From Monosporascus cannonballus (taxonomy: Eukaryota; Ascomycota; Sordariomycetes; Xylariales): DNA of 64,000 bases. The translations under genes and the position numbers were made by a program. Positions within the stretch are counted from its first letter, which is position 1; each line of letters opens with the position of its first letter. The DNA is taken from NCBI GenBank assembly GCA_004154925.1, contig QJNS01000040.1, positions 186,001 through 250,000 on the forward strand. Direction: 5' to 3'. Below are positions 36,090 through 46,733 of this stretch, piece by piece. The notes under the pieces were generated by a model that did no database searches, was not told the origin of the DNA, and saw nothing but the letters and a program-made list of their open reading frames with translations.

Positions 36090-37932
36090 TTATCCTGATC
36101 GCTTGACCTCAGTAAGCTGGATCCAGAGCCTAGGCTTCACCCAGGTTTGGAAGACCTTCATCTTGCTCATATCCCAGCTGCGTAGCACGTCATCCCTAGC
36201 GCCATCTAAGACCATGTCGAAATTATACAATAGCTGCGACATGATAAGTCGCATTTCGAAAAAAGCCAAGTTCTTGCCAATGCAGCCCCGGGGTCCAACG
36301 CTGAATGGCTGCGAGGCGTTCAATCGGTCGTTTACATAACGTTTATCCTTGTCAGTGAGCCAGCGCTCAGGCACGAAGCTGTCTGGGTCGCGGAAGTTGA
36401 GTGGGGAGTGGCAGGCAACCCAAGGTGCGACGCCCGCTGTCATTCCGGCCGGGACATAGTGGCCATCGATAGTAGCGCCTCCAGGTGGGACGATGCGTTG
36501 CTGGTTCGTAACAGCTGGCGAGAACAGGCGCAGTGCTTCGTTAATGGTGGCGTCAAGGTATGGCACACGGTCCTTGACTGTTTCCCACTTTATATCACGG
36601 TCACTTACGAAAGCACCGCGAACTTCAGCCACCAAACGCTCGTATACGCGGGGATTTGTGCAGATAAACAGGGTCCAGCCAGTCAACAAGCTAGCCGTCG
36701 TCTCGGTACCCGCACTGACAAGTAGCACCATGTTCATGATGATCTCAGCTTGGGTCAAGCCCTTTCGTGACTCTGCATTCTTCAATATGTGGAAGATGAG
36801 GTCCTTGTGATCGCGTTCCATGCCATCAGCGAGACGAGCAAGTGTTTTGGCCTGCGAATTCTGGAAATGCACTCGCCGCCAATCAGCGGCTGGAGCAGGG
36901 ATTAACAACTTGACGAGCAAGGCTCGTAGCCACGAGTCGACACCAGTGACCCGCCGGATTGCCTGGTCCCACGATGCCGACTTGAATACATTGATAACAG
37001 ACGTGGACCATTCCGTAGCTGACCCCTGGTCGAGGCAGCCGAAAGGCTCCGCGAAGGCGAGGTCACCTATTAAGTCAAAGGTCGTGTAGGTGTACCAGCT
37101 AGAGAAGTCGACACTCTTCCCTTCGGCCGCAAACGCCCTCATGGAGGCTACCAGCTTGTCCACATGGAGTTGAATTATGGGCTCCTGCTGGAGGAGGGCT
37201 GTGTTGGAAAAAGGGTATGCCAAGGCCCTACGCTGGCGGCTGTGGTTGGTGTTATCAGCCAGGCTGATGCCCGTCTGTCCGCCCATTGGAGAGACTGCAC
37301 CAATGAAGATGGGGCTTTTCTCCATATTAGGGCCGTTTTTCTACAAGGAAGGTTGCAATTAGCTTAAGTTTCGAGTAAACAACTTTAGAATCCCACATAA
37401 AGACTATGCTTTGTTTATTTTACTCACTCTATTCCCGTAAATATCCTCCCAGGCGTCTGGTCCGATGAAGCTAAGCTCATCTGGAGCGACTCTCACCACA
37501 GGGCCTGGTCGAATGCGAGTAACGTCAGCTAACAACGGACTCTGTTTTGGTTCTAGGGTATATCTATGCTCACCATATTTATTATGGAGGCGTTGGTAGT
37601 AGGTATGTTGGTTGCCATAAGCTAAAGGCCATGCCGATGGTAATTCTGACACGCTATTGATCCATGGACCCGGGAATTTGCTGAGGGGATGGAAGTATCG
37701 TCTCTTTAGTATTCCAGCCACGAGGGCAAGAAAAGCCTAGAATGACAGAGAACGTCAGCTTTACTCATAGCCATGGCAAAAAAACCTTCGAAGCAGTTTT
37801 AAAGTGATACTGTCCAGATAAGATAACAGAGTGAAAACGCACAATTATTGCTATAGATATGCCAACTGAAGATGTTAAGATATTTTCGAGGAGATTGTGG
37901 TTGGAAAACGAAGCTCCAAAAAGCGCAGACAT
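36090..37932 (-). CDS. Cytochrome P450 monooxygenase (P450-1), three exons
   Basis: Membrane-bound haem monooxygenase. Model: exon 1 37932-37843 (ATG at 37932), exon 2 37736-37428, exon 3 37340-36090. Introns are GTGCGT...TCTAG and GTGAGT...TTGTAG, both phase 0, giving 549 aa. Exon 1 is too short to stand out as an ORF, but the splice joins SVGISIAII to AFLALVAGILKRRYFHPL, making one N-terminal membrane anchor before the proline-rich FPGP hinge. Motifs: I-helix AGTETT (343-348), ExxR as EALR (401-404), PERW (457-460), haem loop FSVGPRGCIG (479-488) with Cys486. All invariant residues are present and the length is normal, so it should be functional. It resembles the isotrichodermin-hydroxylase-like P450s and is a paralogue of P450-3 (shared YTTFD-x-x-G-x-LAF-x-x-x-FGCL). 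Next to an ABA3-type synthase, a role in oxidising ionylideneethane is inferred. Which Botrytis P450 (BcABA1 or BcABA2) it matches I cannot decide. Confidence 0.93.
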
Positions 37933-39505
37933 CTCGAAGAAAGAAGATATAGCCGTCGTGGCTAGCAGTTAATGCGTGCTTCTCCCAGAATGTGCTCGCC
38001 TGGGGCAAATGTGGTTTTCATTGAAAAAGCCATCGGACAATACGGACACAGAATACTCCATTACATTGCAGGATCCCAGGTCCCCCTCATCCGAGCGGTC
38101 CGTGGCCTCAGTCGTCTTATCGGATTACTGTCCATGCAAAGTGACGAGTCAGTCATCATGATCCAAGCTATACCAAGACCGAGGCCAGTACTATTCACAT
38201 GGTTCACAATGTCTGATCATATTGAGGACATGATCGTTAAACGGCCTATCAAATTCGGATTTTACATGCATCTACCTTGTGAGTGCATCATTACGTTTAC
38301 TAAGAAGATCAACAACTCGCATCGGTGAAACCCAGCGCTAAGGTGATCCACAACGCGTACAGTTGAAGCCGGATAGACAGCCTTCCTATCGAGTCAATCA
38401 GTCCCTCGGCAGACAATGAATCCAAGACTCCAGTATGTGCGTATTCTGTATCCGACTCAAAGCAAACTCCATCGTACCAGTGATTAGTGGCGAGCAGAGA
38501 CACCTAGTCATACGACTCTAGTCTAATCGACCACTAATGATCTAGTCGTCCGGGGACGAATACTCCTGACCCGTATCCACAACCACCTCACCCCACACCC
38601 CCACCCCCCACACACGATTTGGCCCACCTATTATCCATAATCAATCTTTGTTGTGGCATCTGGATTTCACATAAAGGCTAGGCCCGCGGTAATCCCTTAG
38701 CATATTTGACATGGGTTTATCAAAGCCAAGAATTGAATAAAGGCCCGGACGTAGCGAGCCATCCCACTATAAAGCAGGGGGGTGTTGTAAGTTGCCAGTA
38801 TTGATAACATTATTACTCGCAATGCAATGACGAAGACGTCTTTGCCACAGTTATACCCCTGTAAACGCTTTGCCTGAAGATGTTATTTGGTCTAGTGATA
38901 ACGTTAGGATTAAACAACTTCCTTATAGGCGTTAACCTACCCCAACGTAGTTCGATATTAATTAACGCAACTTTGAAGCCAGGGTTCCGCCGGCAAATAA
39001 ATCAAAAACGTTACATAATATAAAACACGATAAATACAGATAGTGCCCTGTCGCCAGCACCTGGGGGTGGGATATTTTATTCAAGAATTAGCGAAATATC
39101 ACATATATTATTAGCCATGGAATAAAGGCATCGGTTTTGTGACACTTACTTTGTCCTGACCTTAGATCTGTAGTAATCTTGTTTAAGTTGAATTTACTAT
39201 ACTTTACACTCCGCCCAGGCCGCCACGATCTGGCTAAATGATATAGGCGAAGAACGTTAACAGGAAATAGTAAGAACCGGTTCTTCGTCAGTCCACAACC
39301 CTGTGACCTTCCGCCAATGTCGTGTTTAGCTGTGTAGGCAGCTAGTTTCTCCTCAACCTTAGTCATTGTCACGGCAGAATGGGCCTGAAACCTTTAGTTC
39401 CTAGGTTCGTACTTGGCTTGATTTGTAAACTTGACTAATGCCTTTATCATAACGTCGCAATCGCCATCCCACCAGAGAATCAAAGTGCTTCACACTAGTG
39501 GTGGG
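37933..39505. other. Upstream region of P450-1 and intergenic DNA
   Basis: Balanced composition with several short overlapping frames but no codon pattern or domain that I trust. Contains the P450-1 promoter. A C-rich run lies at 38585-38612. A 94-codon minus-strand frame at 39088-39372 is noted separately. Confidence 0.5.
39088..39372 (-). CDS. Small hypothetical ORF, doubtful
   Basis: A 94-codon minus-strand frame starting ATG-ACA-ATG. The first residues (MTMTKVEEKLAAYTAKHDIG) look protein-like, but the rest is basic and unstructured and I recognise no family. It could be the first exon of a lost gene or chance. Its right end lies about 130 bp left of the hAT-like MITE. Confidence 0.2.
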   Translation of the reverse strand: MTMTKVEEKLAAYTAKHDIGGRSQGCGLTKNRFLLFPVNVLRLYHLARSWRPGRSVKYSKFNLNKITTDLRSGQSKCHKTDAFIPWLIIYVIFR

Positions 39506-40133
39506 TAGGGTGAGGGAGGAACCACCCACCGAAAATTACCCACGGCCCACGGGTACCCGCGGGTAATGCCAAGGACCCATGGGTGGCCCATGGGTCCTTG
39601 TCGAAAGGAAAAAGGACCCGCGGGTACTCATTGGGTTTTGCCAAGAACCCATTAGGACCTATCACTATATAAACCCCTAAAAAAAATTTTAAAAAAATTA
39701 TACTATGTAATAATTTTCTATATAATCCGCTGAACTTAAAAAATAGGATTTAAATTAATACTTTATATAAAAATATTAATATTAAAAAATGTAACAAAAT
39801 AACATTATATATTAATTTATGACATTTAAAACTAAAAAGTTTAATTAATTTTTTATAAAAAAGTATTCAATAAATATAATTTTATTAGAATTATAATAAT
39901 AATATTAAGAAGAAAACTTAAAATAATTCTGAAATAATCTTAAAATAATCGTTGCCAAAAATCCAATAAGTACTCGTGGATCCTTGGCAAGACCTAATGG
40001 GTACTCAATAGGTCCTTGACAAATCTGATGGGTACTCGCGGGTACTCGCCAACTTGGATGGGCACTGGATGGGTACCTATGAGGACCCATGGGTCTTCGT
40101 GGGTCACCCACGGGTACCCATTCCCTCACCCTA
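39506..40133. mobile_element. hAT-like MITE with (C)CCATGGG/GGGTAC subterminal repeats
   Basis: 628 bp with 12-bp perfect TIRs (TAGGGTGAGGGA) and an 8-bp target duplication gtggtggg / gtggtgcg (39498-39505, 40134-40141; 7 of 8). TIR plus 8-bp duplication is the hAT hallmark. The ends are packed with short GGGTA, CCCATGGG and CCCGCGGG units in inverted orientation at left and right (39530-39660, 39960-40125). The core (39665-39950) is AT-rich and has no transposase frame. It lies between P450-1 and P450-2. Confidence 0.85.
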
Positions 40134-41442
40134 GTGGTGCGCAATCCCCGCTTGGTATCTGCCTCCTTGTTGGCGGTGTAGTTAGTGTAAATTACACCTT
40201 GTTCTCCATGGACCATGATGACGCGTTAGATGCCGGACGCTGGGTAGTTAGTTACCTTGACATTCCGGATGGTAATGCATCTTGGAGAGATCGCGGGGCA
40301 AGACCCTATCTCAACCCTGTAGTGCCAGATGCGGGTCGCCAAATTGCCCCGCAATTCTAATGTGTAATCCACTCACCAGGCCGACTGCCTCTGAACCCCC
40401 TGGCAGCCGTTGAGGTCGCAAGAAGTGGATCTCCCACAGCAGTTCAATTGTCAGGGGTCTTCGATAATAGCGTAGGGCTTTCCCCACTGGTTCCTGCGCC
40501 GCCTAGACCTATTGGATAATGCAACTAACCTTCGTTTTGGCTAGGCGGGTTGATACGAGCCGCAGGGTCCAGTCGTCTGCGGGGAGTCCAAGTCCGCTAC
40601 CATCCGGCAGACCCGGTCCCGGGATAGGCATCGTTTACTCTGCGATTCCCTAATAGGCAGGTAATACCTACAGATAGGGTATGCATCGCTGTCGCGGGTA
40701 TGCCTCCGGCTGCCGCACGGTAAGTGGTACGATAGATGTGTATTACGAGGGGGCGGTTATTTAGTCAAAAAGTAAACGTCCATATACAACCGGCCGCGAA
40801 ATATTACCGCACCTTTTAGCCAGTTAAGGTTCAGTCCCGAAATAAGTGTCCGAATTAGACATGGGCAGAATGCGCCCATTGCACTGGCGACAAAAGCCTG
40901 GTACGTTATGGCAGATATTGTCCCCCCGGCCAATGTCGGAAGAAAGGGGAGGGGGGCCAGGGGTATGTACGACGCAATTGCCAACAATGCAATAGGGGCG
41001 TCGTTTCTGCAACGATTAGTATGGCGGAACCGGCATTGCATTCCACGCGTTCAAATGTTACGAAATGTCATCTTAACCATTGCCCCCATGCAGTGCTATA
41101 TGAATTATTTCACTACACATCAATATAGCAGCTGCGCAGAGAGACGTCTAAGTATACTAACTCGTTCCGTACTTGGTACGTATTGATTATGGCACTGTTT
41201 ACAATGCGCCAATGATATATCTTTGGACACGGTAGTGCTATGTATTATTTTGATTTTTCCTATTTACATACGAAGACATTCCAAGTGCATACCCCTTAAA
41301 CGGGCTGTAGAGAGTGACGTTCCAAGACCAGATGTTATTCCTTACTTCGTAGATTTCCGTGTAGATTTGAAACGTACTAACAGATAAGCGAGTGGTGGAT
41401 TATCAAATCAAAAACCAAGATCGTCGAAGACTTTGCAACAGA
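40134..41442. other. Intergenic DNA between MITE and P450-2
   Basis: Balanced composition. Overlapping frames exist on both strands at 40757-41186, the minus one giving a hydrophobic alanine-rich stretch, but they overlap each other, lack introns or family matches, and I do not call a gene. Nothing else recognised. Confidence 0.4.
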
Positions 41443-43439
41443 TTAAACTGCAGATGGGACTGTATGTCTCTCAGTCACTTTGACGAAAAGGTTCTCCTCG
41501 AGGAATACGCCATAGCTGAGCACATCGCAAGGCTTGGCGGGGCTTACTAGTTGGAGGTCAAAATTGCGGAGCACCTGTAGATCGACAAATCAGTCAGTAA
41601 AGAGCCTGAATGTTTAATCCCTGCTGCGGGTCCTTGCTGGACTAATAACTACCTCAAGTGAGGCTAAGAAACACTTATTTTCCGTAGACTTTCTACGGTT
41701 AATGTTTTCATAATATAAAAGGAAGAGTCAACTCACTTCAAAGATGCTTTTGTTAAGCTCCATGAATGCAATCGTCTTGCCGACGCACTGCCATTGTCCA
41801 TAGCCGAAGATCAGTTCGACATTGCGCTCCATCGTACTGCGCGCTTCGTTCCCGAGCTCCATGAAACGCTCCGGTCGGAAAATACCCGCGTCTTCGCCAA
41901 ACATGTTTTTGGAACGCAGTAGTGATGACGTATTCATGCACACGGCAGTCCCGGCAGGGACATGTTGACCATAGAAAGTGTCACCACCTGCGGGTACTAC
42001 CTTGGGTAGAAGTCCCAGTAAAGGTGGACGCATGCGGATGCCCTCATAGATGACGGCCTGCAAGTATGGCAATTTCTTTGCTTGCTCAACGGTGATGGGA
42101 GTAGAAGCCCGTCCAGCGTTCAAAGCCGCCTGTATCTCAGCTTGCAACTTGCCATAGACACCCGGCGTGGTCATAGTGTGCACTAGGACAGAACGGATAG
42201 CTGATGCAGTGCTTTCAGTGCCGGCCACCACCATGAAGAGACCTTCGACTTCGCATTCCTTTTGGTTGAGTTTGTGGTGGATAAAGGAGCCCTAGAGGGT
42301 GTCGATATAAGTTTCAAGGCTATCGGGATAAAGTGGATCACACTAACAAGCATGTCTTTCTTCTGTTCCGCCCCAGGCTCGAATCTCTTGCTAACGTGGT
42401 GCTCTGCAACGCTTTAATTCGATCAGCTTATAGTTCCAAGTTAACATTAATATTATGCCCGTATCTCTGGAGGATTAGGAGTAGAATGGACGTACGCCAT
42501 CAAAGCTCCAAAGCCCTTTTTGTCTTTGGGCCCCGGCCCAAGCAACCTGAGGAAGGGCTTCGAGAATAGCACGTTGCGGATCCAGGGGATGTCGGCTGAA
42601 GTTGACATTTGCGGCCACAGGTCCCGCACGCCCTTCAAAAAATTATAGTGATCCGTCTCGCTAGCTAAATAACCAAACTCGTAGCCGAAGGCCAGGCGGG
42701 TGATGACATCCATGGTGAAATAACACGAGAGCTGGCCAAGGTCTAGCGAGCGGCCTTTGCGGGCGTAATTCTCTCGCATCACGCGAAGCAAAGTGGCAAC
42801 TTGCTGGTTTACACCGATCTCCAGGTCTGGAATTTCGCGGCCGCTGTAGGCGTGGAGAGTCCGTGACTTGAACTTTGTATGTTCGGCTGGCTGTAGCACG
42901 GTGAACATGTTGTCATGGTATGGATTGAAGCGGCCCGTGATGTACCACGAGTCACGCTCGTATCCGCTGCGTGCGCTGCTAATCTTGCGGATGATGTCCG
43001 GGTCGTCCGTAAGAAGCTCATTCGGACCAATCCGCACAAGTTTGTGCTTTCGGTTCAGCTCACGATGCACCCAATACTGCCGTCCGCTGTACGTCGTCTT
43101 CGCTAGCCACAGATAAGAGAAGTTGGCCAGCCAGGATGCCGCTGGAAATTTGCGCAGTCTGAACCATGCAAGAAAGCCGCTAACGGCGTACCACACCGGC
43201 AACAACAAGAGTATGATCATACCCAATTGCCGAAGTGACCCTAGATGCCCGAGCGGCAATACCGCCATCTTGAAGTCGAGAAGATTGGGCGAGAGGCTGC
43301 TGAGAGAGGTAATATTGGGTTTGAGGGTCGAGGCAGGAAAAGATGCCATGTTCAGTGAGGAGGTCGTAGCGATGAGACACAGAACGACAAATCTAATCTT
43401 GGAGCAGGTCTCTTCCAACAGCGTAATAATAGTTATCAT
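41443..43439 (-). CDS. Cytochrome P450 monooxygenase (P450-2), four exons
   Basis: Second membrane-bound P450, of a different family from P450-1. Model: exon 1 43439-42496, exon 2 42411-42348, exon 3 42291-41737, exon 4 41574-41443. Introns: GTACGT...TTAAAG, GTTAGT...CTCTAG, GTGAGT...CTACAG. The product is 564 aa from the first ATG, or 507 aa from the in-frame ATG at 43268. The later start places the hydrophobic anchor (LGMIILLLLPVWYAV) near the N terminus and is the more natural protein. Exon 2 has only 64 bp but is supported by a perfect family-like join (KRFEPGAEQKKDML|GSFIHHKL). Motifs (long numbering): AGTEST 359-364, EGIR 419-422, PERF 476-479, haem loop FGYGQWQCVG 498-507 with Cys505. 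It resembles pisatin-demethylase-like fungal P450s, where a non-Arg residue in the haem loop is common. Probably intact; inferred to oxidise an ABA intermediate. Confidence 0.9.
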
Positions 43440-43980
43440 GAGTTCTTAGCATGCCCAGACTCTTTTGAACAATGAGATGCTAGAAAGGGGCAGCATGATG
43501 AGGGAGAGTATGGGGAGCGCCAAATTAAAGTGGCGGAGAGAATGCAAATCAAATGGGTGGGTCAATTATGACATGACAAGATGGACTGAGCCTTGACTTA
43601 CCTTTCCCTCAAGAGCACCCGCTTGGAAGTTTCGGAGAGTGTGTGTTATCGGACTTATTCAATCAGTTGTATACCTACGTTGGATTGATCAGCAACGGCC
43701 ACGAGTCCTGGCCGGGATTGTTCCCTTCAGATGGCCGCATCGAGCTTTTGGAGGTTGAAACTGCCTTTCCAATCACCGAACTATTCATGGGCACATAGCT
43801 GCCCCATAGCTCCACAGACTCACGTTTGGAATGTGGCTGTGCCTCAAGTTAGCAAGGACTGCCTGGCTACACTAGAGTAACCCAAGCATCGACCTGCATT
43901 TCTGTCCTAAAAGTCGGAAACTACCGCCTCACGCTCTAACTCATTGCTCTAACGCGCCGCTATTTCCAATAAAAAACAAC
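43440..43980. promoter_or_regulatory. 5' region of P450-2
   Basis: Balanced, non-coding DNA upstream of the minus-strand P450-2. It separates that gene from the AT islet. I could not pick out a certain TATA element or factor site. Confidence 0.4.
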
Positions 43981-44700
43981 AAAATTGCATAAATAACGTT
44001 AATTAACAGGAATGTATATTATTTTAATGTAGCCTTATTTCAACATTCTTTTCAGAAATGAAACGTATATAGCTTTTAAAAAAAATCTAAGTTAAAAATA
44101 ACTCAGTTAATATATACTGCTAATAAAACGTCTATAATATAGTCTTACATAAATTTTCAATAATTATATTAGAAATCGAACCGAAAATATTTTTTAAAAA
44201 ATTACTAATTAAAAATACATAATTTAAAATATAATATACAGCTATATAAATTGAATATAAAGCAGATAACTAGATAAATTGCGGTTTTTTTCGTAGATCA
44301 TATCTAAAATTTTGTTATATTATCGAAAGCGTATTTATTACGCGTTTTTTATGTCTCTCTATGGTTCCTATCTATTAAAGTAAAATATATATTAAAATAA
44401 ATGGCATTAAACATATTAATAGTAATGTATAAATATATAAGAAAAAATCATCTAATATTCTTATTTTACTTAGTTTAAAGATATTAAAACTTTAATTTTT
44501 ATTAAAACCTTATATATATTAATTTGTTTACACTATTACTTAGATATAATATATTTATATGTTGTATTACATCAGAATAACATATGAACATTCCAAGTTA
44601 CAGATCCTTAATAACTTATATACACCCGTATTCTACTTACTCTTATATTTTATTTCCAATAAAGTTTTAATAGTGTAACGAGTTTGACGATTTAAACATG
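43981..44700. other. 0.7-kb AT islet inside the gene cluster
   Basis: Composition drops abruptly to the level of the RIP-mutated blocks, with sharp edges near 43980 and 44700. No coding frame. It is most likely a fragment of an old RIP-hit repeat, but I could not match it to elements A or B by eye. Confidence 0.6.
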
Positions 44701-45338
44701 AAAACGCCGTTGCGTTCGAGCTGTCAAGCGTTTAGAGACCAGGGGGGACTTCCGACTTACACCTGCTCTTTGCAGACCGCCGATGCATGTATGGCCTTAT
44801 TCTTAAGATTTCGAGCGGTCCCTGTGATTGTGGGCCATGACACGTATAATATATGCGGGGCAGGTGAACAATAAGATGAGACATCTGTATTGAGGAACCG
44901 GCCAGGTACAGGCTATGGGCTCCAAAAATCGTCAACAAAGGGACATCTTCAAGTATCCAATCCGCCTTGAATGGTTCAGAGTACCATGTGAACCTCCCAG
45001 TCGCAACTCGACCCTCATACACTATTTCAGGGATTAGAATGTTCCCTTGGCTGACAGGGTAAAGGTTCTGGACTTACCCGCAACTCTGGGGTGGTAAGGA
45101 GGTGAGTAGAGATTGCCTCGCTTTCTTCCCGTTCACGTAAGGGGCCCTGTGTTGTTAAATTCGATAGAGCAGTGTGCTGCCATATTTAGGTCTTCATACG
45201 ATCCTTCAGATTCTCGACTGACTCTACAACGCGCTCCTCCTTATTCAGATCCCTTGTTCCTCTTGCGGAAGTTTACAAAAACCTCCTGTTTGTTCTTTTT
45301 CCGTTGCAATACTTAGCGGAAAATACACTTCAGCCGCC
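44701..45338. promoter_or_regulatory. 5' region of the ABA3-like gene, with a minus-strand open frame
   Basis: Balanced sequence upstream of the plus-strand ABA3-like gene, whose ATG has a good purine/CC context (gccgccatg). On the minus strand a frame is open from about 45071 to 44732 and contains protein-like sequence (RVATGRFTWYSEPFKADWIL), but no ATG is near its start and no family is recognised. It might be an exon of a gene truncated by the AT islet, or chance. Confidence 0.35.
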
Positions 45339-46733
45339 ATGTCTCCCAAGTTCCGTGACTCTTGGTATTACCCGTCAGACATCGCCAACGACCTGGACGG
45401 CATCACCAAACTCCCTGAGCGGCTCAAGCAGGAGGCTTATGCCTGTGCGTGGGAGTATACACGATGTGTCATTCCACAATATACCAACTGGAGGCGGTAT
45501 GTGGCCTTCATGAGAATTATCATCATGGGCATCATCGCCGAGTTTCGGGGCGATCTTGTCGATGTGACCGCAGGCGACTGTATTCTCGGTTACTCACTTG
45601 ACGGTACTCTTGCTGAGTTGTTCGAGGGCACACCGGGACATGCTCTGATGGCACGCGAGTACAAGGCGTTCCTCCTCGTAACGGCCGATAAGTCTAGCTC
45701 GCGACGCGACGGGGAGCTGTTCCGGCGCTATGTCAACGCACTGGCTATCTCCCCGCGTGTTTGGTTCCGTATGCGTGACTGCGATGCCCTAGCACGCTTT
45801 ACTATGGCATCGGCGTTGGCATGCAACGATCTCGACGACGTATGGCCAACGGATCAGCAGTTCGAACTGCTATCAGAGATCGGTGACACACTTTACGATG
45901 CTGTAGCCTTTTACAAGCATCGCAGTGAGGGCGAGACCAACAGCACTTTCGCATACGTTCCGCTCGATATCCGCATCAAAGCTTTTCGTGTTGCACGTGA
46001 GGTGCTGTGGGCAATGGATGTGGCCTATGCACATAGACCTGAGGGCGCACCGCTGATGAACTTCGTGCGCTTCTTCGGCGGCCCAATTCATATGATGATG
46101 CGCCGTTACCGCTTCGTCGAGGAGGACCTTACTGTTGGCAGACCCGAAACTGAAGCAGTTGTGACCGAGACACGTTCCAACGTCAAGCTATGGAACCGCG
46201 TTGACGCGGATATTCACGATGTCAATACGAAATTCCCGAGTACAGAGTTCCCTGGGGTTCAGCGCTACCACGCTCTCTTGAAGCGAAGCCATGAGCTGAT
46301 GTTCCCTGAGCTGCCCGAGTTCCTCGAGCTTGGGGGCAAGCCGCACTGTAATCGCTGTCTCTATCGTGCTTCATACGGCGCCGAGAAGACTCATTGCTTT
46401 GGTGGCGTCGCCCTCTGCCTGGGCTGCCAGTCGATGTGGCGTGGCTACGTCGACTCGCTGCCCGAGCGCGCCAAGGAGGTATTCCCGGATATCGTGCTGA
46501 AGGCGCCGCCAGGATTAGAAGCAGAGGGCCCCACTGCTGAAGTGAAGGAGAAGCGGCTGAAGAATAGCCGGTCTCTGGACAACGGGAACTACTCGTTTAG
46601 CAATGACAATGGCGTTGGTCATCACACCACAGATCGGATTCCGCGCTCGCCAGACGGTAGTGCACCACTGCAGAATGGCGATCATGCTGAGGTAACAGTG
46701 CCGGCCGCGCTTCGTTTAATGGTTGTGGAGTAA
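45339..46733 (+). CDS. ABA3: BcABA3-like sesquiterpene synthase (alpha-ionylideneethane synthase)
   Basis: A single-exon gene for 464 aa. The N-terminal segment (WYYPSDIANDL, residues 9-19) and long blocks such as EYTRCVIPQYTNW (39-51), FMRIIIMGIIAEFRG (57-71), RDCDALARF (146-154) and NFVRFFGGPIHMMMRRYRFVE (241-261) match what I know of Botrytis BcABA3. That enzyme turns farnesyl diphosphate into alpha-ionylideneethane, the committed step of fungal ABA synthesis. The family lacks canonical DDxxD and NSE terpene-synthase motifs, and none is seen here; NDLDD (163-167) is the only acidic cluster of similar type. Cys337/Cys340 and Cys360/Cys363 form a paired CxxC arrangement that could bind metal (inference). 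Residues from about 394 to 464 are a hydrophilic low-complexity tail. No signal peptide or membrane segment, so cytosolic. No stops or frameshifts. The start is chosen because it is the first ATG, directly before the conserved block. Confidence 0.92.
   Translation: MSPKFRDSWYYPSDIANDLDGITKLPERLKQEAYACAWEYTRCVIPQYTNWRRYVAFMRIIIMGIIAEFRGDLVDVTAGDCILGYSLDGTLAELFEGTPGHALMAREYKAFLLVTADKSSSRRDGELFRRYVNALAISPRVWFRMRDCDALARFTMASALACNDLDDVWPTDQQFELLSEIGDTLYDAVAFYKHRSEGETNSTFAYVPLDIRIKAFRVAREVLWAMDVAYAHRPEGAPLMNFVRFFGGPIHMMMRRYRFVEEDLTVGRPETEAVVTETRSNVKLWNRVDADIHDVNTKFPSTEFPGVQRYHALLKRSHELMFPELPEFLELGGKPHCNRCLYRASYGAEKTHCFGGVALCLGCQSMWRGYVDSLPERAKEVFPDIVLKAPPGLEAEGPTAEVKEKRLKNSRSLDNGNYSFSNDNGVGHHTTDRIPRSPDGSAPLQNGDHAEVTVPAALRLMVVE

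Noticed and set aside
36043..37367. Several plus-strand open frames of 60-105 codons
   Set aside because: All are antisense to P450-1, whose exons have full family motifs.
37719..37721. Start of P450-1 at the GTG in exon 2
   Set aside because: It would lack the first part of the membrane anchor. An upstream ATG exon (37932-37843) splices in frame and completes the anchor.
37972..38328. 118-codon plus-strand frame
   Set aside because: Overlaps another frame of similar length, overlaps the P450-1 promoter, and shows no domain or codon bias.
40757..41186. Overlapping hydrophobic and other frames on both strands
   Set aside because: Mutually overlapping, no ATG context, intron or family support; treated as intergenic.
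42291..42296. Apparent nonsense codon (TAG) before the GSFIHHKL segment of P450-2
   Set aside because: It belongs to the 3' end of a 56-bp GT-AG intron; splicing gives the normal KKDML-GSF join.
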